This document shows, piece after piece, positions 25,596-33,654 of a stretch of DNA of 62,892 nt. A model generated the notes under the pieces. That model did not search any database and was not told the origin of the DNA. It was given only the letters and a program-made list of their open reading frames with translations. The stretch's first letter is position 1, and every line of letters begins with the position of its first letter. The translations under genes were made by a program, and so were the position numbers. Origin of the DNA: Marivita sp. (lineage in GTDB: Bacteria; Pseudomonadota; Alphaproteobacteria; Rhodobacterales; Rhodobacteraceae); assembly GCF_020055675.1 (NCBI RefSeq), contig NZ_JAIPUS010000016.1, forward strand, positions 1-62,892, in the 5' to 3' direction.

Positions 25596-26456
25596 CTAAT
25601 CCAGGAACGCCTTTTCGACCACGTATTGCTTGGGGTCCGAATTCGCGCCTTCTTCCAACCCGTATGCTTCCAGCATGTCCTTGATTTCAAGGTTGAAGGC
25701 AAGGTTGCCACAGACCATCGCGCGGTCATTTTCCGGGTTGGGTTCTGGCACATCCAGATCGGCGAACACGTCACCCGACCGCATCAGATCAGTGATTCGG
25801 CCCATCTTGGCGCTGTCTTCGCGCGTGGTCGTCGGGTAATAGCGCAGCTTTTTGTGAAAGCCGTCTCCCATCAGTTCGGCCAGCATTTCGTCGCTTCGGA
25901 TATCGGCGATCAATTCCTTGCCGTATTGAAGCTCTCCGACTTCGCGGCAGGTATGGGTGAGAATGACCTCCTCGTAATCCTCAAAGGTCTGCGGGTCGCG
26001 CAGGAGCGAGGCAAAGGGCGCGATGCCCGTTCCGGTCGCAAAGAGCCAGAGCCGTTTGCCCGGCAGCAGCGCGTCATGCACCAGCGTGCCCACGGGTTTG
26101 GGCCGCAGGATGATCTGATCGCCGGGTTCGATATGCTGCAAGCGGCTGGTCAATGGGCCATCCTGCACCTTGATCGAGTAGAATTCCAGTTCCTCGTCCC
26201 AGGATGGCGATGCGATGGAATAGGCGCGCAGGAGCGGCTTTTCCTTGCCGGTCTTGGGGTCGGTCTGCATCAGCCCGATCATCACGAATTCGCCAGACCG
26301 GAACCGCAAGGATGCTGGTCGTGTCACCCGGAAGGAAAACAGCTTGTCGGTCCAGTGGGTGACCGATGTGACGGTCTGGGCGTCTGGAACGGCGAGGGTC
26401 TTGGCGGCGGGCGCTTTGGCGGCGGTGGCGTCTGTCACGGGTGTCAACTCTGTCAT
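25596..26456 (-). CDS. fpr: ferredoxin--NADP reductase
   Basis: 286 residues from ATG 26456 (MTELTPV); another ATG lies three codons upstream. The FAD-binding motif RAYSIASP (RxYS) and NADP-binding FATGTGIAPFASLL are clear, and the protein ends EKAFLD, typical of bacterial Fpr of the Rhodobacter type, which moves electrons between NADPH and ferredoxin or flavodoxin and takes part in oxidative stress defence. It lies downstream of the sulfur assimilation operon with a 116-base gap and its own FNR-like box. It could supply reduced ferredoxin to CysI, but that is inference. Confidence 0.94.
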   Translation of the reverse strand: MTELTPVTDATAAKAPAAKTLAVPDAQTVTSVTHWTDKLFSFRVTRPASLRFRSGEFVMIGLMQTDPKTGKEKPLLRAYSIASPSWDEELEFYSIKVQDGPLTSRLQHIEPGDQIILRPKPVGTLVHDALLPGKRLWLFATGTGIAPFASLLRDPQTFEDYEEVILTHTCREVGELQYGKELIADIRSDEMLAELMGDGFHKKLRYYPTTTREDSAKMGRITDLMRSGDVFADLDVPEPNPENDRAMVCGNLAFNLEIKDMLEAYGLEEGANSDPKQYVVEKAFLD

Positions 26457-26499
26457 GGTGTCCATCCCGGTTTTCTTAACCGGTTTTTCATATCTATCT

Positions 26500-26513
26500 T
26501 TGATTTACATCAG
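26500..26513. promoter_or_regulatory. FNR-like box upstream of fpr
   Basis: TTGATTTACATCAG matches the FnrL consensus TTGAT-N4-ATCAA at nine of ten defined positions and is 44-57 bases before the chosen fpr start. Suggests oxygen-dependent control of fpr; not proven. Confidence 0.4.
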
Positions 26514-26572
26514 ATGAAACCCGCCCGTGGCCGCAGCGACAGGGTGGGGTCTTCATTGTTGCGAGTGACGCG

Positions 26573-26968
26573 TCACGCAGCGCGGCCGCGCAGGCGCGAT
26601 TGATAATCATGCGCCTGCCAGTCGGCACGGGACAGCCATTGCTCCTCGGGCTGGCGGGCGGCAAGGTCGTCGTCGATTTCCACATCGTCAAAGCCCGACC
26701 GCCGGATCATCGCGTATTGATCCGCGATCACGTGGCCATGCGCGCGCAGCCAGCCCTTGTAACCCTGCTGCCGGATCATCCGGGCCAGGGTAAAGCCGCG
26801 CCCGTCGGCAAAGCCGGGAAAGGCGATGCGCACCAGTTCCTTGCCGATGAGCAGGCATCTGAGCCGCGCCGGATCGGTATCCGGTGGCAGGTCGATGCGC
26901 GCTTCGGGGTCGATCCAGCGGGTCGGATCGGTGGTCAGGAAGCCGGTGTCATTGATGAGAACGGTCAT
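26573..26968 (-). CDS. DUF934-family protein of the sulfur assimilation operon
   Basis: 131 residues starting MTVLINDTGF. Its pattern (KELVRIAFPGFADGRGFTLARMIR) is that of DUF934, a small protein that in alphaproteobacteria and pseudomonads is regularly encoded beside cysI and cysH and is described as an accessory oxidoreductase-like protein. It overlaps the cysH stop by four bases (ATGA), so it is coupled to it. The molecular role is not established. The upstream extension to 27166 overlaps cysH and is a shadow. Confidence 0.88.
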   Translation of the reverse strand: MTVLINDTGFLTTDPTRWIDPEARIDLPPDTDPARLRCLLIGKELVRIAFPGFADGRGFTLARMIRQQGYKGWLRAHGHVIADQYAMIRRSGFDDVEIDDDLAARQPEEQWLSRADWQAHDYQSRLRGRAA

Positions 26969-27726
26969 GTCGCGTCTCCTCTGGGTGTGTGCAGGCCGCA
27001 TTCGGTCTTGCCCAAGCCGCGCCAGCGTCCGGCGCGGGGGTCTTCGCCTTTGGCCACGCGGGTGGTGCAGGGGGCGCAGCCGATGGACGGGTAGCCCTTG
27101 GCTACCAGCGGGTGCCGGGGCAGAGCATGCGTGGCGAGATGTGCCTCGAGGCGCGCTGCCGTCCAATCGATCAGCGGGTTGATCTTGATCCGGGCGCTGC
27201 CCTCGTCGAGGTTGAAATAACCCAGGTCCAGCCGCGTCCGCGCCTGATGGCGTTTGCGCCCGGTGATCCAGGCGTCATAGCCATTGAGCGCGCTTTCCAG
27301 CGGCTGCGCCTTGCGCAAGTCGCAGCAGGCATCTGGATTGCTGAAGCGCAGGGCACCGTACGGATCGACCGCCTCAACCGTGCGGTCCGTGGCGCGGATC
27401 ACCTGTACATTGGTCAGGCCAAGATGCTCTGCGAGGTCTTGCTGGTAGGTCAGCGTTTCCTCGAACAAGAGCGCCGTGTCGATGAAGAGCACGGGCAGGT
27501 CGCGGTCGATCTGGGTGATCAGGTGCAAGAGCACGGCGGATTCCGCGCCGAAACTGGACACCATGGCGATCCGGTCAAAGAGACCGCGCGACAGGACGGC
27601 CTCCAGCAGGGAGGACGTTCCGAAATGGCGGTAGCGCGCGTTCAGCGCTGCAACGCGGTCCTTCGCGGCCAAGTGCGCGTCAATCGCGGGCGCGCGGTCT
27701 TCGCTGATATGTGACGGGTGCAGCAT
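26965..27726 (-). CDS. cysH: assimilatory adenylyl-sulfate/phosphoadenylyl-sulfate reductase
   Basis: 253 residues. It reduces activated sulfate to sulfite using thioredoxin or glutathione. The paired cysteine motifs CCDLRKAQPL and CAPCTT (CC...CxxC) bind a [4Fe-4S] cluster and mark the APS-preferring type rather than the E. coli PAPS reductase; the catalytic cysteine is in ECGLH near the C-terminus. The start shares one base with the cysI stop (TGATG) and the end overlaps DUF934, so it is tightly embedded in the operon. Confidence 0.94.
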   Translation of the reverse strand: MLHPSHISEDRAPAIDAHLAAKDRVAALNARYRHFGTSSLLEAVLSRGLFDRIAMVSSFGAESAVLLHLITQIDRDLPVLFIDTALLFEETLTYQQDLAEHLGLTNVQVIRATDRTVEAVDPYGALRFSNPDACCDLRKAQPLESALNGYDAWITGRKRHQARTRLDLGYFNLDEGSARIKINPLIDWTAARLEAHLATHALPRHPLVAKGYPSIGCAPCTTRVAKGEDPRAGRWRGLGKTECGLHTPRGDAT

Positions 27727-29399
27727 CAGGCAGCCTTTGCGCGTTTGTCGTTCTCGCCGTAAAGCGCGGTCTTGAACGGGGTCATGCCGACGCGGGCGAA
27801 GGTGTCGATGAACGCCTCATCGGCGCTCAGGCGTTCCGACAGGTAGGTGTCCACGATCCGTTCGATGGCGGGCACAATCTCGTCTGCCGCAAATCCCGGC
27901 CCGGTGCGCTGACCGATGGCGGCATTCTCGGTGTGATCCCCGCCCAGCGTGATCTGGTAGCTCTCCACCCCGGCGCGGTCCAATCCGAGGACGCCGATGT
28001 GGCCGACATGGTGATGGCCGCAGGCGTTGATGCAGCCCGAGATCTTGATCTTGAGGTCGCCCACCTCGTGCTCCAGCTTGAGTTGATCGAACCGCGTGGC
28101 GATCTCCTGCGCGATCGGGATCGACCGGGCGGTGGCCAATGCGCAGTAATCCATGCCGGGGCAGGCGATGATGTCGCTGATCCTGCCGATATTGGCGGTG
28201 GCCAGCCCGGCCTCCTTCAGCGCTGCGTGGATCGCGGGCAGGTCGGCCTTGTGCACATGCGGAAGCACGATGTTCTGTTCGTGGCTGATGCGCAATTCGT
28301 CATGGCCATACCGCGCCGCCAGATCGGCCATCACGCGCATCTGGTCGGCACTGGCATCGCCCGGTGTCGCGCCATGCGCCTTGAGGCTGATCTGTGCGAT
28401 GGCGTGGCCCGGCGCGCGGTGGTCGCTAAGGTTCGTGTCGGCCCAGGAGCGGAAGACCGAATCCTGTTCATAGGCCTGATCGAAGGGCGCGGTGTCGCGG
28501 TCCTCGAACGCGGGCGGCGCGAAATCGGATTTGATCTGCGCGAAAAGCTGCTGGTCAACGCCGCTGAAAGCCGGGCGCAAAAGCGCGAACCGGTCTTCGA
28601 CCCGCGCGCGGATGTCGTCGATGCCGTGCTCGTGCACGGTGATCTTGATACGGCTCTTGTACTTGTTGTCGCGACGCCCCAGCAGGTTCCAGACGCTGAC
28701 CACCGCTTCGAGATAGGGCAGCAGATCGGCCTCGGGCAGGAAGTCGCGCACGATTTTGCCGATCACCGGGGTGCGTCCAAGGCCCCCGCCGACGATGACC
28801 TCGAATCCAGGCTTGCCTGCATCGTTGCGGATCATGCGCAGACCGATGTCATGCGCCTTTGTCACGGCGCGGTCATTGGGGCTTCCGGTGACGGCGATCT
28901 TGAACTTGCGCGGCAGGAACTGGAACTCCGGGTGATCTGTCGACCATTGGCGGATCAGCTCGGCCACCGGGCGCGGATCGGCGATCTCGTCTGCGGCGGC
29001 ACCGGCGAAATGGTCGGCGGTCACGTTCCGGATGGTGTTGCCGGAGGTCTGGATGGCGTGCATCTGCACCTCGGCCAGCGCGTCGAGCATGTCGGGCACA
29101 TCGCGCAGCTTGGGCCAGTTGAACTGGATGTTCTGGCGGGTGGTAAAGTGGCCATAGCCCTTGTCCCAACGCTCGGCAATATAGGCCAGCTGCCGCAACT
29201 GGGCGCTGTTGAGCGTGCCATAGGGGATCGCCACGCGCAGCATGTAGGCATGCAGTTGCAGGTAGAGCCCGTTCATCAGGCGCAGCGGTTTGAATTCGTC
29301 CTCCGTCAGGCTGCCGTCGATGCGGCGTTCCACCTGTGCGCGGAACTGGGCATTGCGTGTGGCCACGAAAGCGGCGTCGAAATCGGTATAGCGGTACAT
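27726..29399 (-). CDS. cysI: sulfite reductase hemoprotein (nitrite/sulfite reductase family)
   Basis: 557 residues. It reduces sulfite to sulfide by six electrons with siroheme and a [4Fe-4S] cluster. Two nitrite/sulfite reductase half-domains are visible; cluster and siroheme-binding cysteines are in CPGMDYC and SGCINACGHHH. An ATG immediately follows a TTG; ATG 29399 overlaps the DUF2849 stop as TGATG. No CysJ flavoprotein is present in the window, so electrons probably come from ferredoxin or another donor. Siroheme comes from the cobA product in the same operon. The 573-residue antisense frame is a shadow. Confidence 0.94.
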   Translation of the reverse strand: MYRYTDFDAAFVATRNAQFRAQVERRIDGSLTEDEFKPLRLMNGLYLQLHAYMLRVAIPYGTLNSAQLRQLAYIAERWDKGYGHFTTRQNIQFNWPKLRDVPDMLDALAEVQMHAIQTSGNTIRNVTADHFAGAAADEIADPRPVAELIRQWSTDHPEFQFLPRKFKIAVTGSPNDRAVTKAHDIGLRMIRNDAGKPGFEVIVGGGLGRTPVIGKIVRDFLPEADLLPYLEAVVSVWNLLGRRDNKYKSRIKITVHEHGIDDIRARVEDRFALLRPAFSGVDQQLFAQIKSDFAPPAFEDRDTAPFDQAYEQDSVFRSWADTNLSDHRAPGHAIAQISLKAHGATPGDASADQMRVMADLAARYGHDELRISHEQNIVLPHVHKADLPAIHAALKEAGLATANIGRISDIIACPGMDYCALATARSIPIAQEIATRFDQLKLEHEVGDLKIKISGCINACGHHHVGHIGVLGLDRAGVESYQITLGGDHTENAAIGQRTGPGFAADEIVPAIERIVDTYLSERLSADEAFIDTFARVGMTPFKTALYGENDKRAKAA

Positions 29400-29701
29400 C
29401 AAAGAGCCTCGGACTGTTTGCCGTGGGAATAGTTAGAGGGGCCTGTCGCGCGGAAGGCCTCGCGGAAATGCGCAGGCTCCGGGCCGGTCGAGCCCGGGGT
29501 CACCTCGGCCAGGTAGACGCCCACCACCTCGTCGACGCGGGCGCTGGCCTCGATCAGGCGGATTTGCGCATCGGCTTCATCGGTCAGCACCTCGGCCTGT
29601 TCGAGGTCGCGCGACCACGTGTCGGCGTCGGTCAGGTAGACCACATCGCCTTCCAGAAGCGCATTGGCGGTGACCACTTTTGGCGTGAAGATCGCGGCCA
29701 T
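29399..29701 (-). CDS. DUF2849-family protein
   Basis: 100 residues; starts MAAIFTPKVVTANALLEGDVVYL, which is typical for DUF2849. The family is found between cobA/cysG and cysI in many alphaproteobacterial operons, but its action is unknown. It is translationally coupled on both sides by one-base TGATG overlaps. There is no membrane segment or cysteine. A role in sulfite reductase assembly or regulation is a guess from context. Confidence 0.88.
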   Translation of the reverse strand: MAAIFTPKVVTANALLEGDVVYLTDADTWSRDLEQAEVLTDEADAQIRLIEASARVDEVVGVYLAEVTPGSTGPEPAHFREAFRATGPSNYSHGKQSEAL

Positions 29702-30477
29702 CAGATCATCTCCCGAGCGTGCGGCAAGTCCATGACGGCGGTGTCGCGCGGGGCAAGACCCAGCATGAGCAGGGCAGGGCCCGTGATATCAGCCTCCGCC
29801 AGCGCGTTTGGCAGGTTTGACAGGGTTGCGGGGACGATCCTTTGATCGCTGCGCGACGCGTTCTCGACGATCGTGACGGGCGTGCCGGGGGCGGCTCCAT
29901 GCATCAGCAAACGGCCCTGGATGAAGCGCGCAGCCTTCTTGCCCATGTAAATCGCCGCAACTTCTCCGGCACTGGCCAGCGTATGCCAATCCTGATCGGC
30001 ATAGCCTTTCATGTCGTGCCCGGTGACAAGGCGCACAGCCGCGTTGCGCCCGCGTTTGGTGAGAGATTGCCCGAGCGCCGCAACCGCCGCCGACGCGGAG
30101 GTAAGCCCGGGCAGGATATCGAACTCCAGACCCGCCGCCGCGACAGCATCCAGCTCCTCGTCGAGCCGTCCGAAGACAGTGGAATCGCCGGATTTGAGCC
30201 GGACCACCCGCGCGCCGCTTTGCGCCTCCTGGACGATAAGCCTGTTGATGGTTTCCTGGTCCAGGGACGGGCCGAACCCCTCCTTGCCAGCGTTGCGCAG
30301 GCGTGTCCCGGTGCCGATCCGTGCAAGCACGCCGGCGCTGACAAGGCGGTCGTGGATCACCACATCGGCCGCTTGCAACGCCTTCAAGGCCTTCAGTGTC
30401 AGCAGGTCCGGATCGCCCGGGCCGGCCCCGACGAACAGCACCGGACGAGCCTGGCTCTGGCGTGAAATATGTGACAT
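29701..30477 (-). CDS. cobA: uroporphyrinogen-III C-methyltransferase
   Basis: 258 residues. It adds two methyl groups to uroporphyrinogen III to give precorrin-2, the siroheme precursor. SUMT-family motifs VGAGPGDPDLLTLKA, KSGDSTVFGRLDEE and the SAM-site region YMGKKAARF are present. The N-terminal dehydrogenase/ferrochelatase domain of full CysG is absent, so later siroheme steps need another gene outside the window. First gene of the operon cobA-DUF2849-cysI-cysH-DUF934, divergent from an Lrp-type regulator. Confidence 0.93.
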   Translation of the reverse strand: MSHISRQSQARPVLFVGAGPGDPDLLTLKALKALQAADVVIHDRLVSAGVLARIGTGTRLRNAGKEGFGPSLDQETINRLIVQEAQSGARVVRLKSGDSTVFGRLDEELDAVAAAGLEFDILPGLTSASAAVAALGQSLTKRGRNAAVRLVTGHDMKGYADQDWHTLASAGEVAAIYMGKKAARFIQGRLLMHGAAPGTPVTIVENASRSDQRIVPATLSNLPNALAEADITGPALLMLGLAPRDTAVMDLPHAREMI

Positions 30478-30515
30478 GGGAACCCCCTTCTGAGCGCGTT
30501 TCTTGTCACGAATAT

Positions 30516-30570
30516 AGAACGACGTTCTTTAAAGGGGCCAGTGCCTTGCAAAATTAAGGACAGATGTTCT
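30516..30570. promoter_or_regulatory. two candidate operators between cobA and the Lrp-type gene
   Basis: AGAACGACGTTCT (30516-30528) is a perfect 13-base inverted repeat, and AGGACAGATGTTCT (30557-30570) is a related imperfect one about four turns away. Both carry AGRAC and GTTCT half-sites. They lie in the divergent promoter region, so autoregulation and control of the cobA-cys operon by the adjacent regulator is plausible. Confidence 0.45.
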
Positions 30571-30627
30571 ACATACTGCGGGTGCGCGGACAGGTGATCC
30601 GTGGATTGGACAAGATTTGGAACAGCG

Positions 30628-31083
30628 ATGAAACTGGACGACACGGATCGGAAAATCCTGATTGAACTGCAAACCGACGCGGCGCAATCGCTGGACGATA
30701 TCGCGCGCAAGGTGGGGTCCTCGAAGACCCCTGTCTGGAATCGGATTCGCAAGATGCGCGAGGCCGGCATCGTGGGGCCGCAGACCGTGCGGCTCGATGC
30801 CGATGCGCTGGGGTTCGAGGCTTGTTTCTTCGTCCTGATCCGCACCAGCGAACATGAGGCAGACTGGCAACGAACCTTTCTGAAGGCCTTGCAGGACCGC
30901 CCCGAAGTGCAGGAAGCACACCGGTTGGCGGGGGATATCGACTATATCCTGAAGGTCCGTGTGAAGAACGCCCGCGCCTATGACGCGTTCTACCAGGCGC
31001 TGATCGCCGAGGTGCGGGTCCACAACGTGACGGCGCTGCTGTCGATGGAAGAAATCAAATCGACCACGGCGCTGCCCTTGTAG
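30628..31083 (+). CDS. Lrp/AsnC-family transcriptional regulator
   Basis: 151 residues from ATG 30628; the open frame to 30601 is probably leader. The N-terminal helix-turn-helix (DRKILIELQTDAAQS...KTPVWNRIRKM) is followed by a RAM effector domain with the usual DYILKVRV strand. Lrp-type regulators bind amino acids or related small molecules as octamers. Divergent orientation to the cobA-cysI-cysH operon suggests it controls sulfur assimilation, perhaps responding to cysteine or a sulfur metabolite; this is inference. Confidence 0.9.
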   Translation: MKLDDTDRKILIELQTDAAQSLDDIARKVGSSKTPVWNRIRKMREAGIVGPQTVRLDADALGFEACFFVLIRTSEHEADWQRTFLKALQDRPEVQEAHRLAGDIDYILKVRVKNARAYDAFYQALIAEVRVHNVTALLSMEEIKSTTALPL

Positions 31084-31176
31084 GCGCAATCACGATGTGC
31101 GCTTCCGCGCGCTCGTTTTCGGGCAGCGTTGACGTGATACTGCCCGATCCGTGATGCGCGCGTGGCGATGTTTCGC

Positions 31177-31201
31177 GTGCATATTTGCCAAAGAGAAGAA
31201 G
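31177..31201 (+). repeat. dispersed short intergenic repeat, copy B
   Basis: GTGCATATTTGCCAAAGAG followed by AAGAAG, similar to 12815-12842 and 52541-52564. It is 94 bases past the Lrp-type gene stop, in the same orientation. Confidence 0.55.
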
Positions 31202-31248
31202 CCGGGACGCGGGCCCGGTCTTTGACCCGGCTTTGCGTCGCGTCCCGG
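31202..31248. terminator. long hairpin between the Lrp-type gene and tpiA
   Basis: CCGGGACGCG pairs perfectly with CGCGTCCCGG over 10 bases, with a GGTC/GACC inner stem around TTT. It lies 8 bases beyond the tpiA stop in a convergent region and could act as a terminator or 3'-end stabiliser; there is no long T tract. Confidence 0.45.
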
Positions 31249-31256
31249 TGGGTTTG

Positions 31257-31997
31257 TCACGCCATGTTGAGCGCGGTGATAATCGGGGTGAAATCATCCG
31301 CCGTGAGACTTGCGCCACCCACCAGGGCCCCGTCGACATCGGTGACGCCGAAGATCTCGGCGGCATTGGTGGGCTTGACACTGCCGCCATAGAGCAGGCG
31401 GATCGCGCTGGCCGTTTCATTGCCGAGACGCTGAACAAGGGCGGCGCGCAGGAAGCTGTGGACCTCGGCGATCTGCGCAGAGGTCGGAACCTTGCCGGTG
31501 CCGATGGCCCAGACCGGCTCATAGGCAATCACCGTGTTGGCGTCTGTTGCCCCGTCGGGCAGCGAGTGGGCCAGTTGGGCGCCGATCACGTCGAGCGTTT
31601 TGCCCGCGTCGCGATCGTCCAGCGTTTCGCCGACACAGACGATGGCTGTCAGCCCGGCGTCCCAGGCCGCGACCGTCTTGGCGGCGACCAGCGCATCGGT
31701 TTCGCCGTGGTCGGCGCGACGTTCGGAATGGCCGAGGATGACATGGGTCGCCCCCGCGTCGCGCAGCATGGCGGCAGAGAGATCGCCGGTATGCGCGCCG
31801 GATGTGGCGCTGTGGCAATCCTGCCCGCCGATGGCAATGGCGCCGCATCGCGCCCTGGCCTGCGCGATCAGCGTCGCGGGCGGGCAGACCAGAACTTCGG
31901 TATCACCGGTTGCGGCATCTGCAAGCGCGTCAAGGTCGGTCAGCGCGGCGGGGCTTCCGTTCATCTTCCAGTTTCCGGCGGCGAGTTTGCGGCGCAT
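31257..31997 (-). CDS. tpiA: triosephosphate isomerase
   Basis: 246 residues from ATG 31997 ([14 protein letters not shown]), with AGGA eight bases upstream. It interconverts dihydroxyacetone phosphate and glyceraldehyde 3-phosphate in the cytoplasm. Catalytic residues are all present: Lys in GNWKMNG, His in ILGHSERR, Glu in [11 protein letters not shown], and the phosphate-binding LLYGGSVKP. Length is normal for the family. The open frame continues upstream to 32048, but without family similarity. Confidence 0.96.
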   Translation of the reverse strand: MRRKLAAGNWKMNGSPAALTDLDALADAATGDTEVLVCPPATLIAQARARCGAIAIGGQDCHSATSGAHTGDLSAAMLRDAGATHVILGHSERRADHGETDALVAAKTVAAWDAGLTAIVCVGETLDDRDAGKTLDVIGAQLAHSLPDGATDANTVIAYEPVWAIGTGKVPTSAQIAEVHSFLRAALVQRLGNETASAIRLLYGGSVKPTNAAEIFGVTDVDGALVGGASLTADDFTPIITALNMA

Positions 31998-32124
31998 GGC
32001 GATCATCCTGTGTCTGTTGGTCGAGTTGCGCGCATCATCGCGGGCCATGGGCCGAGGTCAAGGGCCGTTGCACGGCGGCGCGGGGAATGACAAGAAGACG
32101 GGCATCAGGCGGGAAGGATACGGA

Positions 32125-33036
32125 ATGATCCCAAGACTGGATGCGGCGGCGCTTGCGGCAGGCGATGCCGAAAGCTTGGCGCAGATGCGACGGGCCGCAG
32201 AGGATGTGGGCTTTGCCACGGTTCACAATACCGTTTTTTCGCCAACCCGCATGCGCTTTGTTCTGGCGGCCTATCGCGCGTTCTTTGCCTTGCCGGTCGA
32301 GATCAAGGATCAGGTGAACATGGCGCGCACCGGGGCGAACCGGGGCTGGGGCGCGCCGAAATCCGAGCAGGTCGATCCCGGGTCGAACCCGGACTACAAG
32401 GAAGTCTTCGATTGCGGCTATCCCGTGCCCGACGGTGATTTCCGCGCGGCGCTGCCGGTGTATGCGCCGAACCATTGGCCGGACCGGCCCGCCGGGTTCG
32501 ACGCCGTGATCCGCGCCTATTATACGGATGCGCTGGAGGCGGCGCGTGGCATCCTGCGCGGCATCGCCTTGTCGATCGGGGCGGATGCGGATTTCTTCGA
32601 CGACAAGTTCGATTGCCCGATGGCCTTGTTGCGCGGCAATTATTACCCGCCGCGTCCGGATTGGGCCGGAGAGAAGGATTACGGTATTGCCGCGCATACC
32701 GATTACGGCTGTTTGACGCTTCTGGCCACGGACGGCCAACCGGGGCTGGAGGTGCAGCCGCGCGGGCATGAGGTCTGGCTTGCGCTAGAGGCTCCGCCGG
32801 GGGAGTTCATCATCAATTTCGGTGAAATGCTCGAGATGTGGACCGAGGGCCGCGTGGTGGCGACACCACATCGTGTCAGAGGCGGGCCGGACGAGCGGAT
32901 CTCGGTACCTTTGTTCTTCAACCCCAACGTCGAAACGAATGTCGCGCCCTTGGGGTCCGAAGAGGTGATACGGGCGGGCGATCACTTGGCGCGCCGGTTT
33001 TCCGAAACCTATGTGCATCTGCAAGGCACAAGGTGA
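32125..33036 (+). CDS. 2-oxoglutarate/Fe(II)-dependent dioxygenase, isopenicillin N synthase family
   Basis: 303 residues from ATG 32125 with GGAAGG upstream. Iron ligands of the family are visible: His and Asp in AAHTDYG and His in TPHRVRGG; the 2-oxoglutarate-binding Arg-x-Ser is in ERISVPLF. The N-terminal DIOX_N-like domain (residues about 1-110) is typical. Members carry out hydroxylation, desaturation or ring formation; bacterial ones near metabolic genes often have unknown substrates. A long frame upstream to 31534 lies opposite tpiA and is not real. Confidence 0.88.
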   Translation: MIPRLDAAALAAGDAESLAQMRRAAEDVGFATVHNTVFSPTRMRFVLAAYRAFFALPVEIKDQVNMARTGANRGWGAPKSEQVDPGSNPDYKEVFDCGYPVPDGDFRAALPVYAPNHWPDRPAGFDAVIRAYYTDALEAARGILRGIALSIGADADFFDDKFDCPMALLRGNYYPPRPDWAGEKDYGIAAHTDYGCLTLLATDGQPGLEVQPRGHEVWLALEAPPGEFIINFGEMLEMWTEGRVVATPHRVRGGPDERISVPLFFNPNVETNVAPLGSEEVIRAGDHLARRFSETYVHLQGTR

Positions 33037-33068
33037 CGCGTCGCCGCCGCCCGACATCTTGACCGACC

Positions 33069-33467
33069 CTATGCCTTGAGGTTCGGTGCGCCGTTGGCGT
33101 GTTCGGTCTCAAGCTCTTCGACATCCTTGAACTTGATGGATTCACCGCAGCCGCACGCATCGGTAACATTGGGGTTGTTGAACTGGAAACCGGATTCCAG
33201 CAGCGAGGTCTGATAGTCGATTTCGGTGCCGAACAGGAACATCTGCGCCATCGGCGCGATCATCACCGTGGCGCCATCCTGATCCACCACCTCGTCATTC
33301 GGGTCGGCCGCGTCAACGTAATCCATGGTATATTCCATTCCCGCACAGCCGCCTTTCTTGACGCCGATGCGCAGGCCTGCATGACCTTTCGACGCCATTA
33401 GTTTGCGCACCTGCGCAACCGCTTTGGGGGTCAGGGTGACTGCTTGCTTGCCGGGGATGCCGAACAT
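33069..33467 (-). CDS. iron-sulfur cluster assembly A-type carrier (SufA/ErpA-like)
   Basis: 132 residues from ATG 33467; AAAGGA eight bases upstream. The A-type carrier fold is clear, with three cluster-binding cysteines: one in GGCAGMEY and two in CGCGES near the C-terminus. It passes [2Fe-2S] or [4Fe-4S] clusters to target enzymes. The sufT-like gene upstream on the same strand suggests it belongs to the SUF system, so SufA is likely, but SufA and ErpA cannot be told apart safely here. Convergent with the dioxygenase gene. Confidence 0.92.
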   Translation of the reverse strand: MFGIPGKQAVTLTPKAVAQVRKLMASKGHAGLRIGVKKGGCAGMEYTMDYVDAADPNDEVVDQDGATVMIAPMAQMFLFGTEIDYQTSLLESGFQFNNPNVTDACGCGESIKFKDVEELETEHANGAPNLKA

Positions 33468-33587
33468 GGGGTCTGTCCTTTGGGTCTTGCACGCGGAGCG
33501 TTGGGTTTCGGTCGGGCTTTGCCAAGGCGCAGCACGTCCACGCGCCGAGGTCTTCGGCGTGGATGCTGAGCATGGCATCATGCGGGT

Positions 33588-33616
33588 GGTGCATCCGGGA
33601 ATTGCCCGGATGCGCC
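33588..33616. other. 12-bp hairpin between sufT and the A-type carrier gene
   Basis: GGTGCATCCGGG, loop AATTG, CCCGGATGCGCC form a 12-base stem with one G-T wobble. It lies in the 187-base gap between two minus-strand SUF genes and lacks a T tract, so it may be a processing or attenuation structure rather than a terminator. Confidence 0.5.
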
Positions 33617-33654
33617 GGGACAAGCGCGATATGCCTGTCCCCGCCCGTCATGGC

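Noticed and set aside
27711-29432. 573-residue plus-strand frame opposite cysI
   Set aside because: Shadow of cysI; sulfite reductase motifs are on the minus strand.
31534-32124. N-terminal extension of the dioxygenase gene
   Set aside because: It lies opposite tpiA; the dioxygenase family start is at 32125 with a good ribosome site.
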